From Pseudomonadota bacterium (GTDB taxonomy: Bacteria; Pseudomonadota; Gammaproteobacteria; Burkholderiales; Rhodocyclaceae): a stretch of 32,005 nt of DNA. The notes beneath the pieces are model-generated. The model did not search any database, was not told the DNA's origin, and worked only from the letters and a program-made list of their open reading frames with translations. Shown here in pieces: positions 18,435 to 26,717 of this stretch. Made by a program: the position numbers and the translations under genes. The stretch spans positions 1 through 32,005 of the forward strand of contig JAJZSW010000027.1 of assembly GCA_021849505.1 (NCBI GenBank), in the 5' to 3' direction. Each line of letters begins with the position of its first letter. Within the stretch, counting starts at the first letter, position 1.

Positions 18435-19561
18435 CAGAGGCTGGCGCAGGCCTTTGCGATGCGCTCCAGCGCCGCGTCGAGCAGTGCGCGGGTCGTGCCG
18501 AAGTTGAGCCGCACATAGTGCGCATAGGCCTGCCCCGGCCCGAAGGCGGCACCGTCCGACAGCCCGACACCGGCCTTTTCGAAAAATTGAGCCGGATGCT
18601 CGACGCCGAGTTCGCGGCAGTCGAGCCAAGCGAGGAAGGTGGCCTCGACGCGCTCCATCGACAGGCCGGGCAGCCTGCCGACCGCCTGTTCGACGCGCGC
18701 GGCGTTGCCGCGCAGCGTATCGAGCAGCTGCCGCCGCCAGGCGGCCCCATGACGGAAGGCGGCTTCGCAGGCCGCTAGCCCGAGCACGTTCGGATGCGGC
18801 ACGATGCCGTGCGCGGTGGCGCGGAAGGCGCGCCGCAGCTGCGGATTCGGGATAATCGCGAAGGCGCAGCCGAGGCCGGCAAGGTTGAAGGTCTTGGACG
18901 GCGCCATCAGGGTGATGGTGCGCGCGGCGACCTCGGGCGCGAGCGTGGCGAAGGGCCGGTGGCGGCCGCCCAGTGTAAGGTCGCAATGGATTTCGTCCGA
19001 ACAGACCACGAGGTCGTGCTTCTCGGCGAGCGCGGCGAGTTGCCAGAGTTCGTCCTCGTGCCAGGCGCGCCCGAGCGGATTGTGCGGGTGGCAGAGCAGG
19101 AAGAGCCTGGCGGCCTTCATCACTGCGTCGGCCGCGGCGAAATCCCAGCACCAGCCTGCTTCGGTGCGCACCAGCGGCAGGGTCAGCAGACGGCGGTTCG
19201 ATTCCACCGGCGACGACAGGAAGGGCGGATAGACCGGCGTCGCCGTGAAGACGCCATCGCCGGCTTCACCCACGCTGCGGCAGGCGACATGCAGGCCCGA
19301 CACCAGACCGGGCAGCCAGACCAGCCAGTCGGGTTCGACCGCCCAGTCGTATTCATGCGCGCAATGTTCGACGATGGATTCGACCAGCGATGGCCAAGGG
19401 TCGCCGTAGCCGAACAGCCCATTGGCGATGCGCTGCTGCAGGGCCGCGACGACCTCGGGCGGCGCGGCGAAGTCCATGTCGGCGACCCAGAGCGGAATCA
19501 CGTCGCTGCCGGCATACTTGCGCCAGCGGGTCGAGTCGGGGGAGGGCGTAAAGCCGTTCAT
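18434..19561 (-). CDS. patB: PatB/MalY-type PLP aminotransferase (probable cystathionine beta-lyase)
   Basis: Fold-type I PLP enzyme of the MalY/PatB family, expected to cleave C-S bonds of cystathionine or related substrates in the cytoplasm. Motifs in order: DVIPLWVADMDFAAPPEVVAAL at the N-terminus, GYGDPWPSLVESIVEH, LLCHPHNPLGRAW (Asn holding PLP), VVCSDEIHCDLTLGG (Asp to the pyridine N), LMAPSKTFNLAGLGCAF with the Schiff-base Lys at about residue 223, and a C-terminal YVRLNFGTTRALLDAALERI substrate-carboxylate Arg region. The open frame runs far upstream into ftsX, but the ATG at 19561, two bases after the ftsX stop, gives 375 aa, near the usual 385-390. It is likely co-transcribed with ftsEX without a known functional link. 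Confidence 0.92.
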   Translation of the reverse strand: MNGFTPSPDSTRWRKYAGSDVIPLWVADMDFAAPPEVVAALQQRIANGLFGYGDPWPSLVESIVEHCAHEYDWAVEPDWLVWLPGLVSGLHVACRSVGEAGDGVFTATPVYPPFLSSPVESNRRLLTLPLVRTEAGWCWDFAAADAVMKAARLFLLCHPHNPLGRAWHEDELWQLAALAEKHDLVVCSDEIHCDLTLGGRHRPFATLAPEVAARTITLMAPSKTFNLAGLGCAFAIIPNPQLRRAFRATAHGIVPHPNVLGLAACEAAFRHGAAWRRQLLDTLRGNAARVEQAVGRLPGLSMERVEATFLAWLDCRELGVEHPAQFFEKAGVGLSDGAAFGPGQAYAHYVRLNFGTTRALLDAALERIAKACASL

Positions 19562-19563
19562 GC

Positions 19564-20466
19564 TCACTCCATATGCCGTAAATGCTGGCCGATCGACAGC
19601 GCGGCGCCCAGCCAGCCGAGCAGCGCCGCCGCACCGAGCATGGCGGCGGTTTCCCGCGGCCCGGGCAGGGCCGGCATGAAGTCGACGCCATAGAGGCTGG
19701 CGAGTTCGGCAACCGGCAGGCGCAGCCAGAGAATCGCGGCGGCGACGATCAGCCAGGCGATCAGGCCGCCGGCCAGGCCGAGCAGCGTGCCGTGCCAGAG
19801 GAAGGGGCGGCGGATGAAGCCGTCGGTCGCGCCCAGCAGGCGGCTCACCTCCACCTCGTCGCGCCGCGTCAGCGCCTGCAGGCGGATGGTATTGAAGACG
19901 ATCGCCAGCAGCCCGATGCCGAGCAGGACGGCGAGCAGGAGCATGCCGGTTTTCGCCAGCCGGACCAGGGCCGCGAGCCGGCGCGCCCAGTCGGCGTCGA
20001 CCTGCACGTGCTCGACGTCGCGCCACTGGCGCACCGTCGCGGCCAGTTGCTCGAGAGCCGCCGGAGCGTCGTCCGCCGGCGTGACGACGATCGCATCGGG
20101 GAAGGGGTTCTTCGGCAGGACGCCGATCGCGTCGGCCAACCCGCCGGATGCCTTCATGCGCGCGAGCGTCTCCTCGCGGGCCAGCAGTTCGGTGCCGGCC
20201 ACGGCCGGTTCCGCTTTCAGCTTCGCCGCGACGGCCTGTGCCGCCTTGCGGTCGGCGTCGATGGCCAGGAACACGGTCAGCTGCGGCGTCGCCGGCCGGC
20301 CCTGCGCCAGCGTGCCGGCATGGGCGAGCATCAGGTAAACCGCCGCCGGCAGGGCCAGCGCGATGCCGATGCCCAGTACGGACAACAAGGTGTTGAGTGG
20401 CGCGGCTGCCAGCCGGCGCAGGGCCAGCCGACAGGCATTCCCATGGGCGGTCAGCCAGTAGTTCAT
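19564..20466 (-). CDS. ftsX: Cell division protein FtsX
   Basis: Permease-like partner of FtsE that, in the divisome, activates periplasmic peptidoglycan hydrolases. The 300-aa protein has the FtsX layout: a cytoplasmic N-terminus, a first helix near residues 28-48 (LLSVLGIGIALALPAAVYLML), a periplasmic domain of about 115 residues (VFLAIDADRKAAQAVAAKL to RLAALVRLAKTG), then three more helices with FNTIRLQALTRRDEVEVSRLLGATDGFIRRPFLWHG in the cytoplasmic loop. The ATG overlaps the ftsE stop (ATGA). Confidence 0.95.
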   Translation of the reverse strand: MNYWLTAHGNACRLALRRLAAAPLNTLLSVLGIGIALALPAAVYLMLAHAGTLAQGRPATPQLTVFLAIDADRKAAQAVAAKLKAEPAVAGTELLAREETLARMKASGGLADAIGVLPKNPFPDAIVVTPADDAPAALEQLAATVRQWRDVEHVQVDADWARRLAALVRLAKTGMLLLAVLLGIGLLAIVFNTIRLQALTRRDEVEVSRLLGATDGFIRRPFLWHGTLLGLAGGLIAWLIVAAAILWLRLPVAELASLYGVDFMPALPGPRETAAMLGAAALLGWLGAALSIGQHLRHME

Positions 20467-21110
20467 GGCGCCAGTCTCCCGTGATCCAGCCGCAGCTGCC
20501 GGGCGCCGGGAAAGAGGCTCGCGTCGTAGGTCGCCGCCAGCACGGTGACGCCGACCCGATGGAACTCGATGAAAATGTCCGCCACGGCGCGCGCCGTTTC
20601 GGCATCGAGATAAGCGGTCGGCTCGTCGGCGAGCAGCAGTGCGGGACGGTGCGCGACGGCGCGGGCGATCGCGAGCCGCTGCTGTTCGCCGCCGGAGAGA
20701 GCGATCGGCAGCGCGCGCGCGCGCTGCCCCAGGCCGACCTTGTCGAGCGCCGCCGCGGCCCGGCGTTTGGCCTCCTTGAGCGGGAAGCCGGCGATCTCGA
20801 GCGGCAGCAGCACGTTGTCGAGCGCGCTTCGATCAAACAGCAGCTTCTGGTCCTGGAAGACGAGCCCGATGTGGCGACGCAGCCAGGGCAGCGCGCTGCG
20901 CCGCAGGCCGCCGACGTTCTGGCCGTTCACCAGCAGCGCGCCGCCGGTCGGTCGTTCGATGGCGGGAATCAGCCGCAGCAGCGTCGATTTTCCCGCCCCG
21001 GAATGCCCGGTGATGGTCACCAGTTCGCCGGCGGCGATCTCGGCGCTGATGTCGGCGAGGGCGGTGATGTCGGGCGGATAGCGCTTGGTGATGCGGTCGA
21101 ACTGGATCAT
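20463..21110 (-). CDS. ftsE: Cell division ATP-binding protein FtsE
   Basis: ATPase of the FtsEX complex at the division site. Motifs: Walker A GHSGAGKST (residues 35-43), Q-loop GLVFQDQKLLFDRSALDNVLLPL, signature LSGGEQQRLAIARAVAHRP and Walker B LLLADEPTAYLD. The H-loop, normally ATHD, reads AATYD here: Tyr at residue 195 replaces the switch histidine that helps position the gamma-phosphate in ABC ATPases. The ATG at 21110 gives the standard start MIQFDRITKRYP and 215 aa; the 19 codons upstream in the same frame are leader. The start overlaps a G/C-rich leader containing a palindrome (21142-21158), and the stop overlaps ftsX. Confidence 0.93.
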   Translation of the reverse strand: MIQFDRITKRYPPDITALADISAEIAAGELVTITGHSGAGKSTLLRLIPAIERPTGGALLVNGQNVGGLRRSALPWLRRHIGLVFQDQKLLFDRSALDNVLLPLEIAGFPLKEAKRRAAAALDKVGLGQRARALPIALSGGEQQRLAIARAVAHRPALLLADEPTAYLDAETARAVADIFIEFHRVGVTVLAATYDASLFPGARQLRLDHGRLAP

Positions 21111-21141
21111 GATTTCGCCGGGCCGCCCCAAGAAATCATGC

Positions 21142-21158
21142 GCCCCCCGGTGGGGGGC
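21142..21158. repeat. G/C palindrome in the ftsE leader
   Basis: Perfect 7-bp arms GCCCCCC and GGGGGGC around a three-base loop, about 32 bases upstream of the ftsE ATG. A second G-rich block at 21176-21185 can pair with the same C-run, so two structures compete. From memory, C/G runs of this kind next to CTTGGGGCGGCCCGGC recur in intergenic regions of Burkholderiales-type genomes. That is recalled, not checked. Confidence 0.6.
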
Positions 21159-21204
21159 AGCGAGCACATGCGAGCGTGGGGGGCCACTTTCATGGCGCTA
21201 TTCT

Positions 21205-21234
21205 GCCAGCGCTGACCCGAAAGTCGGCGCTGGC
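21205..21234. terminator. Long hairpin joining the dispersed element to flanking sequence, downstream of the chemoreceptor
   Basis: The arms at 21205-21216 and 21223-21234 pair over 12 bp (one G-T wobble) around the loop CCGAAA. One arm is the inner part of dispersed element copy 4. It lies about 20-50 bases after the chemoreceptor stop on the minus strand and could end or protect that message. No T-run follows, so a Rho-independent terminator is not certain. Confidence 0.55.
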
Positions 21235-21243
21235 GGGACGGCA
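21220..21243 (-). repeat. Dispersed bipartite element copy 4 (between chemoreceptor and ftsE)
   Basis: Minus-strand TGCCGTCC-N7-GCCGACTTT with spacer CGCCAGC, 11 bases after the chemoreceptor stop codon. Part of it forms one arm of the hairpin at 21205-21234. Confidence 0.85.
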
Positions 21244-21254
21244 AGGAGCGGCGT

Positions 21255-23315
21255 TCAGGCGTGGAACTGGGCGGCCAGCTGCTTCAGCTTGTCGGCCAGC
21301 AGGCCGACCTGGCGCGCCTCGAGCGAGGAGTTCTGCGCGACCTGGGCGTTGTTCTCGGCGGTCTGCGAAATCCGCTCCATGTTGCCGGCGATCTCGCGCG
21401 TGGCCGCGCTGCTCTCGGCCAGCGAGTCGCTGATCGACTGCACCGCGCGGCTGGTCTGGTCGACGGTGGATTCGACCGCCGCCGCCATGTTGCCGGCCTG
21501 CGCGGCGCTCTGGGCGCCGTCGCCGACTTCCTTGCTGCTGGCGGCGACTTCGCGGGCGACCGAACTGCTGACGTCCTGGATGCGCTGGATCATCGCCGCG
21601 ATTTCCTGCGTCGAGTTGCCGGTGCGCTCGGCGAGCTTGCGCACCTCGTCGGCGACGACGGCGAAGCCGCGTCCCTGTTCGCCGGCGCGCGCCGCCTCGA
21701 TCGCGGCGTTCAGCGCCAGCAGGTTGGTCTGGTCGGCGATCTCCTTGATCACCAGCACGACGCGGCTGATTTCCTCCGACATCGTCGCCAGTTCGGCGAT
21801 GCGCTGCTCGGAATCGGCCACCACGCGCGAGGCGGCATTGATGTGCTCGGCGGCCTGGCGGCTGGTGGCGGCGCTGTCGCGCGTGGCCTTCGCGGAGGCG
21901 TCGGTGGCCTGCAGGGCGTCGCGCGCGTTGCTGCTCATTTCGTCGGAGGACACCGACAGCTCCTCCACTGCTGCGGCGATGCTGGCGATCGCGGACGATT
22001 GGGCCTCGGCGGCCTCGACCGTGGCGTTGCTGGCGGCCGAGAGCTGCCGGCTCGACGCGTCGAGCGAGCGTGCGGTCTGATGGATCAGGCTGATCGCCTC
22101 GTGCAGGCGGTTGCGCAGCATCGCGACGCGGGTCAGGACCGCACCGAATTCGTCATGGTTGCCGGCGCGGATGACCTCGGCGATATTGCCGCCGGCGACG
22201 GAAGCGACGAGGCGTTCGGTTTCGCGCGCCTGGCGGGCGATGCGTGCCAGCAGGATGCCGGCCAGCAGGATGCCGAAGACGATCACGCCGCCCGCGAAGA
22301 TCAGGCTGCGCCGGTTGGCGGCTTCCTGTTGTTCCTCCAGCTGGGCGAGCAGCCTGGGTTTCGCCTCGTCGAGCTGCTTGATCTCGCCGACCATGATGTC
22401 GCGCATCTCGCGCCACTTCGGCGTCTCGGTCTTGGTGAGCATGATCTTGGCTTCCTCGATCTGCTTGGCCTTGAGCAGCTCGAAAATCTGCTCGTGCATC
22501 TTCTTCTGCTCGGCGCGCAGGGCGATCAGCCGCTCCGGCAGGCCGGACTTGACGGTCTGCTCGTCGAGCGCGCGGGCCTGCTCCCCCGCCTTTTCATAGG
22601 CGGCCGTGGCGTTCTGGTAGTTTTCGTAGGCGCGCTTGTTTTCCGGATCGAGCATGACGTTGCGGATGGCCTGGCCCATCTGCAGGCCCTGGGCGTACAT
22701 GTTGTAGAAGTCGGCGCGGCGCGCGACGTCCTGCTCGATGTACTTCTGGTAGGCATTCTCGATCTTTCCGCTCGAATGATGGGCTTCGATCAGGGCGCCG
22801 ATCAGCAGCACCATGACCAGCGCCATGACCAGCGCGAGCCGGTTGCCGATGCGCATGTTGTCGATCCAGCCCCAGAAATTCCTCTTGGCCACCTGGCCTT
22901 CGTGCAGGCGGATCGAGGGATCCTGGCGCATGCGCGCGTAGAGTGCTTCGGCGGCGGCGACTTCATCGCGGCCCGGCTTGACGCGCACCGACATGTAGCC
23001 GCCGTCGAGCTTCGGCGTCACCGAGGCGCGCACCCAGTAATGGTCGCCGTTCTTGCAGCGGTTCTTGACCAGGCCCGCCCAGGGGCGGCCGGCCTTGACG
23101 GTGGCCCAGAGGTCGCGGAAGGCCTCCGTCGGCATGTCGGGGTGGCGCAGGATGTTGTGCGGCTGACCGATCAGCTCTTCGAGCGTGAAGCCGCTGATTT
23201 CGACGAAATCGTCATTGCAGAAGGTGATCTGGCCCTTCTCGTTGGTGTGGGAGATGATCGCGATATTGTCGGAATACTGACGCTCGACGCCGGTGACCGG
23301 CTGGTTGTTGCGCAT
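21255..23315 (-). CDS. Aer-like methyl-accepting chemotaxis protein with N-terminal PAS
   Basis: Chemoreceptor of 686 aa. The N-terminal PAS domain (about residues 15-115) contains [29 protein letters not shown] and [14 protein letters not shown], the FAD-binding type found in Aer, so it may sense redox state or oxygen. Membrane helix 1 is near residues 156-176. A helical segment of about 165 residues follows, then a second helix ([21 protein letters not shown]), a HAMP linker and the signalling domain, whose hairpin tip is [41 protein letters not shown]. This differs from E. coli Aer, in which the HAMP follows a single anchor region, because here a putative periplasmic 4-helix domain is present as well. 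A good ribosome site (AGGAG, six bases away) and an A+T-rich stretch lie upstream. No cheA or cheW is nearby. Confidence 0.93.
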   Translation of the reverse strand: MRNNQPVTGVERQYSDNIAIISHTNEKGQITFCNDDFVEISGFTLEELIGQPHNILRHPDMPTEAFRDLWATVKAGRPWAGLVKNRCKNGDHYWVRASVTPKLDGGYMSVRVKPGRDEVAAAEALYARMRQDPSIRLHEGQVAKRNFWGWIDNMRIGNRLALVMALVMVLLIGALIEAHHSSGKIENAYQKYIEQDVARRADFYNMYAQGLQMGQAIRNVMLDPENKRAYENYQNATAAYEKAGEQARALDEQTVKSGLPERLIALRAEQKKMHEQIFELLKAKQIEEAKIMLTKTETPKWREMRDIMVGEIKQLDEAKPRLLAQLEEQQEAANRRSLIFAGGVIVFGILLAGILLARIARQARETERLVASVAGGNIAEVIRAGNHDEFGAVLTRVAMLRNRLHEAISLIHQTARSLDASSRQLSAASNATVEAAEAQSSAIASIAAAVEELSVSSDEMSSNARDALQATDASAKATRDSAATSRQAAEHINAASRVVADSEQRIAELATMSEEISRVVLVIKEIADQTNLLALNAAIEAARAGEQGRGFAVVADEVRKLAERTGNSTQEIAAMIQRIQDVSSSVAREVAASSKEVGDGAQSAAQAGNMAAAVESTVDQTSRAVQSISDSLAESSAATREIAGNMERISQTAENNAQVAQNSSLEARQVGLLADKLKQLAAQFHA

Positions 23316-23363
23316 GGTCTGCTCCTGGGTTTTTTATGACTTCATATATATTTTTACACTGAA
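23316..23363 (-). promoter_or_regulatory. A+T-rich leader, probable promoter of the chemoreceptor gene
   Basis: The 48-base gap between the FAD-enzyme stop and the chemoreceptor start contains a TATATAT run and AAAAAACCC in an otherwise GC-rich region, ending in a clear ribosome site (AGGAG) before the ATG. No convincing -35 or sigma-28 element is visible, so the promoter assignment is weak. Confidence 0.35.
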
Positions 23364-24983
23364 TCAGGCTTTGCCGGAGAGAAAATCAAGCGCCAAAGCC
23401 TCGGCCACTTCGATTCCGTCGACGGCGGCCGACAGGATGCCTCCGGCGTAGCCCGCGCCTTCGCCGGCCGGAAACAGCCCCCTGACGTTGCGGCTCTGGC
23501 AGTCCTTGCCACGTGTGACGCGCACGGGCGACGAGGTGCGCGTCTCGACGCCGGTGAGCAGCGCATCCTCCAGCGCGAAGCCATGGATCTGACGATCGAA
23601 GGCCGGGATCGCCTCGCGCATCGCGGAGATCGCGAAGTCGGGCAGGGCGGTGGCGAGGTCGGTCAGATGGACGCCGGGCTGGTAGGACGGGATGACGGCG
23701 CCCAGATGCTCGCTCGGCCGGCCGGCGAGAAAGTCGCCGACCCGCTGGCCCGGCGCATCGTAGTTGCCGCCGCCGAGTTCGAATGCGCGCCGTTCCCACT
23801 GGCGTTGGAATTCAATGCCCGCAAGTGGATCATTTCGCCCTTCGCCTTGAAAATCCGCTGGCGAGACATCGACGACGAGGCCGGAGTTCGCGTTGCGCTC
23901 GGCGCGCGAATACTGGCTCATGCCGTTGGTGACGACGCAGCCTTCCTCGGAGGTGGCCGCGACGACCTGCCCGCCGGGGCACATGCAGAAGCTGTACACC
24001 GTGCGGCCATTCCGGGCGTGATGGACCAGCTTGTAGTCGGCCGCGCCGAGCAGTGGATGGCCGGCGAAACTTCCGTAACGCGCCTTGTCGATCAGCGACT
24101 GCGGGTGCTCGATGCGGAAGCCGATCGAGAAAGGCTTGGCCTCCATGAACACACCGCGCCGGTGCAGCATCGCGAAAGTGTCGCGCGCGCTGTGGCCGAG
24201 CGCGAGGATCACATGGTCGGCGCGGATTTCCTCGCCATTTGCGAGAACCACCCCGCGCACCTGACCGTCCTCGATGCGCAGGTCTTCGACGCGCGCCTCG
24301 AAACGGATCTCGCCGCCGAGGCTTTCGATCTCGGCGCGCATCTTCTCGACCATGCTGACGAGGCGGAAGGTGCCGATGTGCGGCTTGCTGACGTAGAGGA
24401 TTTCCTCCGGCGCACCGGCCTTGACGAACTCGGTGAGCACCTTGCGGCCGAGGTGGCGCGGGTCGCGGATCTGCGTGTAGAGCTTGCCGTCGGAGAAGGT
24501 GCCGGCACCGCCCTCGCCGAATTGCACGTTCGACTCAGGGTGCAGGTTGTGCTTGCGCCAGAGATCCCAGGTGTCCCTGGTGCGTTCGCGTACCTTCCTG
24601 CCGCGCTCCAGCACGAGCGGCCTGAAGCCCATCTGGGCGAGGATCAGCGCGGCGAAGATGCCTGCCGGGCCGAAGCCGATCACGACCGGTCTTTGGGGCA
24701 GGTTTGCCGGCGCCCTGGCGACGAACTGGTACTCCATGTCCGGCGTCGGTTTGACATGCAGGTCGTCCTTGAAACGCACGAGCACCGCGGCTTCATCAGC
24801 CAGTTCGAGGTCGAGACTATAGACGAACAGCGGCGCACTTTTCTTGCGAGCGTCAGCGCTGCGCTTGTGGATGTGCAGCGTGAGCAGTTCGTCGGACCTG
24901 AGGCCGAGCCGCTGCAGGACGGCGGCGGTGAGTTCTTCCGGCGTGTGTTCGAGCGGCAGGCGCAGCTCGGTGAGCCTGATCAT
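23364..24983 (-). CDS. FAD-dependent dehydrogenase-like protein (COG2509 type)
   Basis: Uncharacterised flavoprotein of 539 aa. An N-terminal domain (residues about 1-90, MIRLTELRLPLEHTPEEL to HIHKRSADARKKSAP) precedes the dinucleotide fold VVIGFGPAGIFAALILAQMGF (GxGPAG at 103-108). Further features are VQFGEGGAGTFSDGKLYTQ, HVILALGHSARDTFAMLHRRG, the cysteine pair in FCMCPGGQVVAATSE, and the C-terminal FAD site LFPAGEGAGYAGGILSAAVDG. This order matches the COG2509 family, whose substrate is not known. The ATG overlaps the stop of the FMN-binding gene (ATGA), so two flavin proteins are coupled. Confidence 0.9.
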   Translation of the reverse strand: MIRLTELRLPLEHTPEELTAAVLQRLGLRSDELLTLHIHKRSADARKKSAPLFVYSLDLELADEAAVLVRFKDDLHVKPTPDMEYQFVARAPANLPQRPVVIGFGPAGIFAALILAQMGFRPLVLERGRKVRERTRDTWDLWRKHNLHPESNVQFGEGGAGTFSDGKLYTQIRDPRHLGRKVLTEFVKAGAPEEILYVSKPHIGTFRLVSMVEKMRAEIESLGGEIRFEARVEDLRIEDGQVRGVVLANGEEIRADHVILALGHSARDTFAMLHRRGVFMEAKPFSIGFRIEHPQSLIDKARYGSFAGHPLLGAADYKLVHHARNGRTVYSFCMCPGGQVVAATSEEGCVVTNGMSQYSRAERNANSGLVVDVSPADFQGEGRNDPLAGIEFQRQWERRAFELGGGNYDAPGQRVGDFLAGRPSEHLGAVIPSYQPGVHLTDLATALPDFAISAMREAIPAFDRQIHGFALEDALLTGVETRTSSPVRVTRGKDCQSRNVRGLFPAGEGAGYAGGILSAAVDGIEVAEALALDFLSGKA

Positions 24984-25621
24984 TGATTGCCGCGACCTTC
25001 GACCAGATCCGCCACGGTCGGGTTGCCATGGGGGTCGTCTTCATCGCGCAGGCCCTGGATCACACCGCGACGATCGGCAGCCTCCTTGTTCTGGCTCATC
25101 TTCCACTTGCCTTCGATCTGCACGATCGCGATCTCGACGCCGATGATGGCTTTCTTCTGCGCGGCAATGAATTCGGCGGGCGCATCCTTCAAGGCCCAGG
25201 GCGCCGGGCGCCGCCCTTCCTGCCTGCGGGTCAGTTCCGTCAGCTGGCGTTCCAGCCAATCCTCGTCATCCATCACGACCGGCCGGCCGCGAACGTGGAC
25301 AGCGGCATAGTTCCAGGTCGGCACCACCTTGTGCGTGTCCGCCTTGCTTGGATACCACGCAGGCGTGACATAGCCGTTGGCGCCCTGAAAGATGACCAGG
25401 CACTCGGCCGTCGTGGCCAGGTCCTTACAGTGCGGGTTCGCGCGCGCCAGATGCGCGCGCAGCACGCCGTGCTCGCCAGTCGCGGCATCCAGCAGGAATG
25501 GCACGGGCGATGCCAGCAGGCCGCTCTGGCCGCAGGTCACCAGGGTGCCCAGCGGATGCGCTTCTATCAGGCCATGCATGACCTCGGGGCGGTATTCGCG
25601 GAAGGAAGCGGGAACGTACAT
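24980..25621 (-). CDS. PaiB-like FMN-binding protein
   Basis: 213-aa protein of the PaiB/FMN-binding split-barrel family. Typical features are MYVPASFRE at the start, GTLVTCGQSGLLASPVPFLLD, HLARANPHCKDLA, CLVIFQGANGYVTPAWYPSK, VVPTWNYAAVHVRGRPVV and the C-terminal KWKMSQNKEAADRRGVIQGL. In Bacillus PaiB is described as a negative regulator of sporulation and protease genes, but in proteobacteria the family more likely consists of flavin or polyamine-linked oxidoreductases; no function is proved here. It starts 31 bases after ftsY, and dispersed element copy 5 takes the place of a normal leader, leaving no visible ribosome site. Confidence 0.88.
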   Translation of the reverse strand: MYVPASFREYRPEVMHGLIEAHPLGTLVTCGQSGLLASPVPFLLDAATGEHGVLRAHLARANPHCKDLATTAECLVIFQGANGYVTPAWYPSKADTHKVVPTWNYAAVHVRGRPVVMDDEDWLERQLTELTRRQEGRRPAPWALKDAPAEFIAAQKKAIIGVEIAIVQIEGKWKMSQNKEAADRRGVIQGLRDEDDPHGNPTVADLVEGRGNQ

Positions 25622-25628
25622 GGTTGGA

Positions 25629-25652
25629 AAAGCCGGCGCTGGCGGGACGGCA
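25629..25652 (-). repeat. Dispersed bipartite element copy 5 (between ftsY and the PaiB-like gene)
   Basis: Minus-strand TGCCGTCC-N7-GCCGGCTTT with spacer CGCCAGC: one base differs from the consensus (A to G in the second half-site). It starts directly after the ftsY TGA and ends seven bases before the next ATG, filling the intergenic gap. Confidence 0.82.
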
Positions 25653-26630
25653 TCAGCCGAACAGCGCCTCGACGAACTCGCGCGCCTTGAAGGGTTGCAG
25701 GTCGTCGATGCCTTCGCCGACGCCGATGAAGCGTACCGGCTTCGGACACTGCCGCGCGATGGCCGCGAGCACGCCGCCCTTGGCGGTGCCGTCGAGCTTG
25801 GTGACGACGAGGCCGGTGACGTTGATCGCCTTGTCGAAAGCCTTCACTTGCTGGATGGCGTTCTGGCCGATGTTGGCGTCGAGCACCAGCAGCACCTCGT
25901 GCGGCCCGGTCGGCTCGGCCTTCTGGATCACGCGGCGCACCTTGGCGATTTCCTCCATCAGGTGCAGCTGCGTCGGCAGGCGGCCGGCCGTGTCGGCCAT
26001 CATCACGTCGATGCCGCGCGCGCGCGCCGCGCCGATGGCGTCGAACACCACGGCGGCGGGATCCCCGCCGTCCTGCGCAATGACGGTCACGTCGTTGCGG
26101 CGGCCCCATTCGGCGAGCTGTTCGCGCGCCGCGGCGCGGAAGGTGTCGCCGGCGGCGAGCAGCACGCCGTGGCCCTCCTTCTGGAACTGCTTGGCGAGCT
26201 TGCCGATCGAGGTCGTCTTGCCCGCGCCATTGACGCCGGCGATCATGATGATGAAGGGGCGCTGGCTCTGCGTGGGATGGTTGAGGTCGAGCGGCTGTTC
26301 GAGCGGGGTGAGAAGCTGCGTCAGCAGGTCGATCAGCGCGGCGCGCAGCGCGGCCGGCGACTCGATCTTTTCCTTCTTGACCCTGGCGCGCAGCTCGTCC
26401 AGCAGCCAGTGCGTCGCCTCGACGCCGCAATCGGCCATCAGCAGCGTGGATTCGAGCTCTTCGAGCAGCTCGTCGTCGATCTTCGCGCGTGAAAACAGTT
26501 CGCCGAGCGGGGTGGTCAGCGCGGCGCGGGTGCGGGCGAGCCCGGCTTTCAGGCGCTCGGTCCAGGAAAGCTTTGGACTTTGCGGCGCCGTATCCGCAGG
26601 CTCTTGATTCTTTTTCAGGAAACCAAACAT
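25653..26630 (-). CDS. ftsY: Signal recognition particle receptor FtsY
   Basis: SRP receptor GTPase that delivers ribosome-nascent chains to the Sec translocon. The N domain (about residues 25-110) contains LSWTERLKAGLARTRAALTTPLG and LLMADCGVEATHWLL. The G domain has G1 GVNGAGKTT (132-140), DTFRAAAREQL, G3 DTAGRLPTQ, DANIGQNAIQQVKAF and G4 TKLDGTAKGG, and it ends GVGEGIDDLQPF with the FVEALFG helix. At 325 aa it has a short A domain. The open frame runs far upstream, but MFGFLKKNQE at 26630 is the family start. It is divergent from the M16 pair across 87 bases. Confidence 0.96.
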   Translation of the reverse strand: MFGFLKKNQEPADTAPQSPKLSWTERLKAGLARTRAALTTPLGELFSRAKIDDELLEELESTLLMADCGVEATHWLLDELRARVKKEKIESPAALRAALIDLLTQLLTPLEQPLDLNHPTQSQRPFIIMIAGVNGAGKTTSIGKLAKQFQKEGHGVLLAAGDTFRAAAREQLAEWGRRNDVTVIAQDGGDPAAVVFDAIGAARARGIDVMMADTAGRLPTQLHLMEEIAKVRRVIQKAEPTGPHEVLLVLDANIGQNAIQQVKAFDKAINVTGLVVTKLDGTAKGGVLAAIARQCPKPVRFIGVGEGIDDLQPFKAREFVEALFG

Positions 26631-26717
26631 GGGCGTTTCAGTCGTAGCACATTCGTAGCATGGGCCGCGCAGGATATGATGCGCGGCGACAATTCTAAGC
26701 CAGATGCCTGCAGACCC
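26631..26717. promoter_or_regulatory. Divergent promoter region of ftsY and the M16 pair, with an 11-bp-spaced direct repeat
   Basis: TCGTAGCA occurs at 26642-26649 and again at 26653-26660, exactly one helical turn apart. On the plus strand, TATGAT at 26675-26680 is a fair -10 hexamer for the M16 genes; the expected -35 position is weak (TTCGTA) and overlaps the second repeat. The repeats are seen; promoter function is inferred. Confidence 0.45.

Noticed and set aside
15247-18750. Very long open frame on the minus strand opposite the HDOD and GGDEF-EAL genes
   Set aside because: It is the antisense shadow of two well-supported genes in GC-rich DNA; its translation is low-complexity and matches no family.
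19562-20836. Upstream extension of the patB frame through ftsX and into ftsE, giving an 800-residue protein
   Set aside because: The extra 425 residues are arginine-rich read-through in a shadow frame; the ATG at 19561 gives a complete MalY/PatB protein, and ftsX and ftsE in another frame are clearly real.
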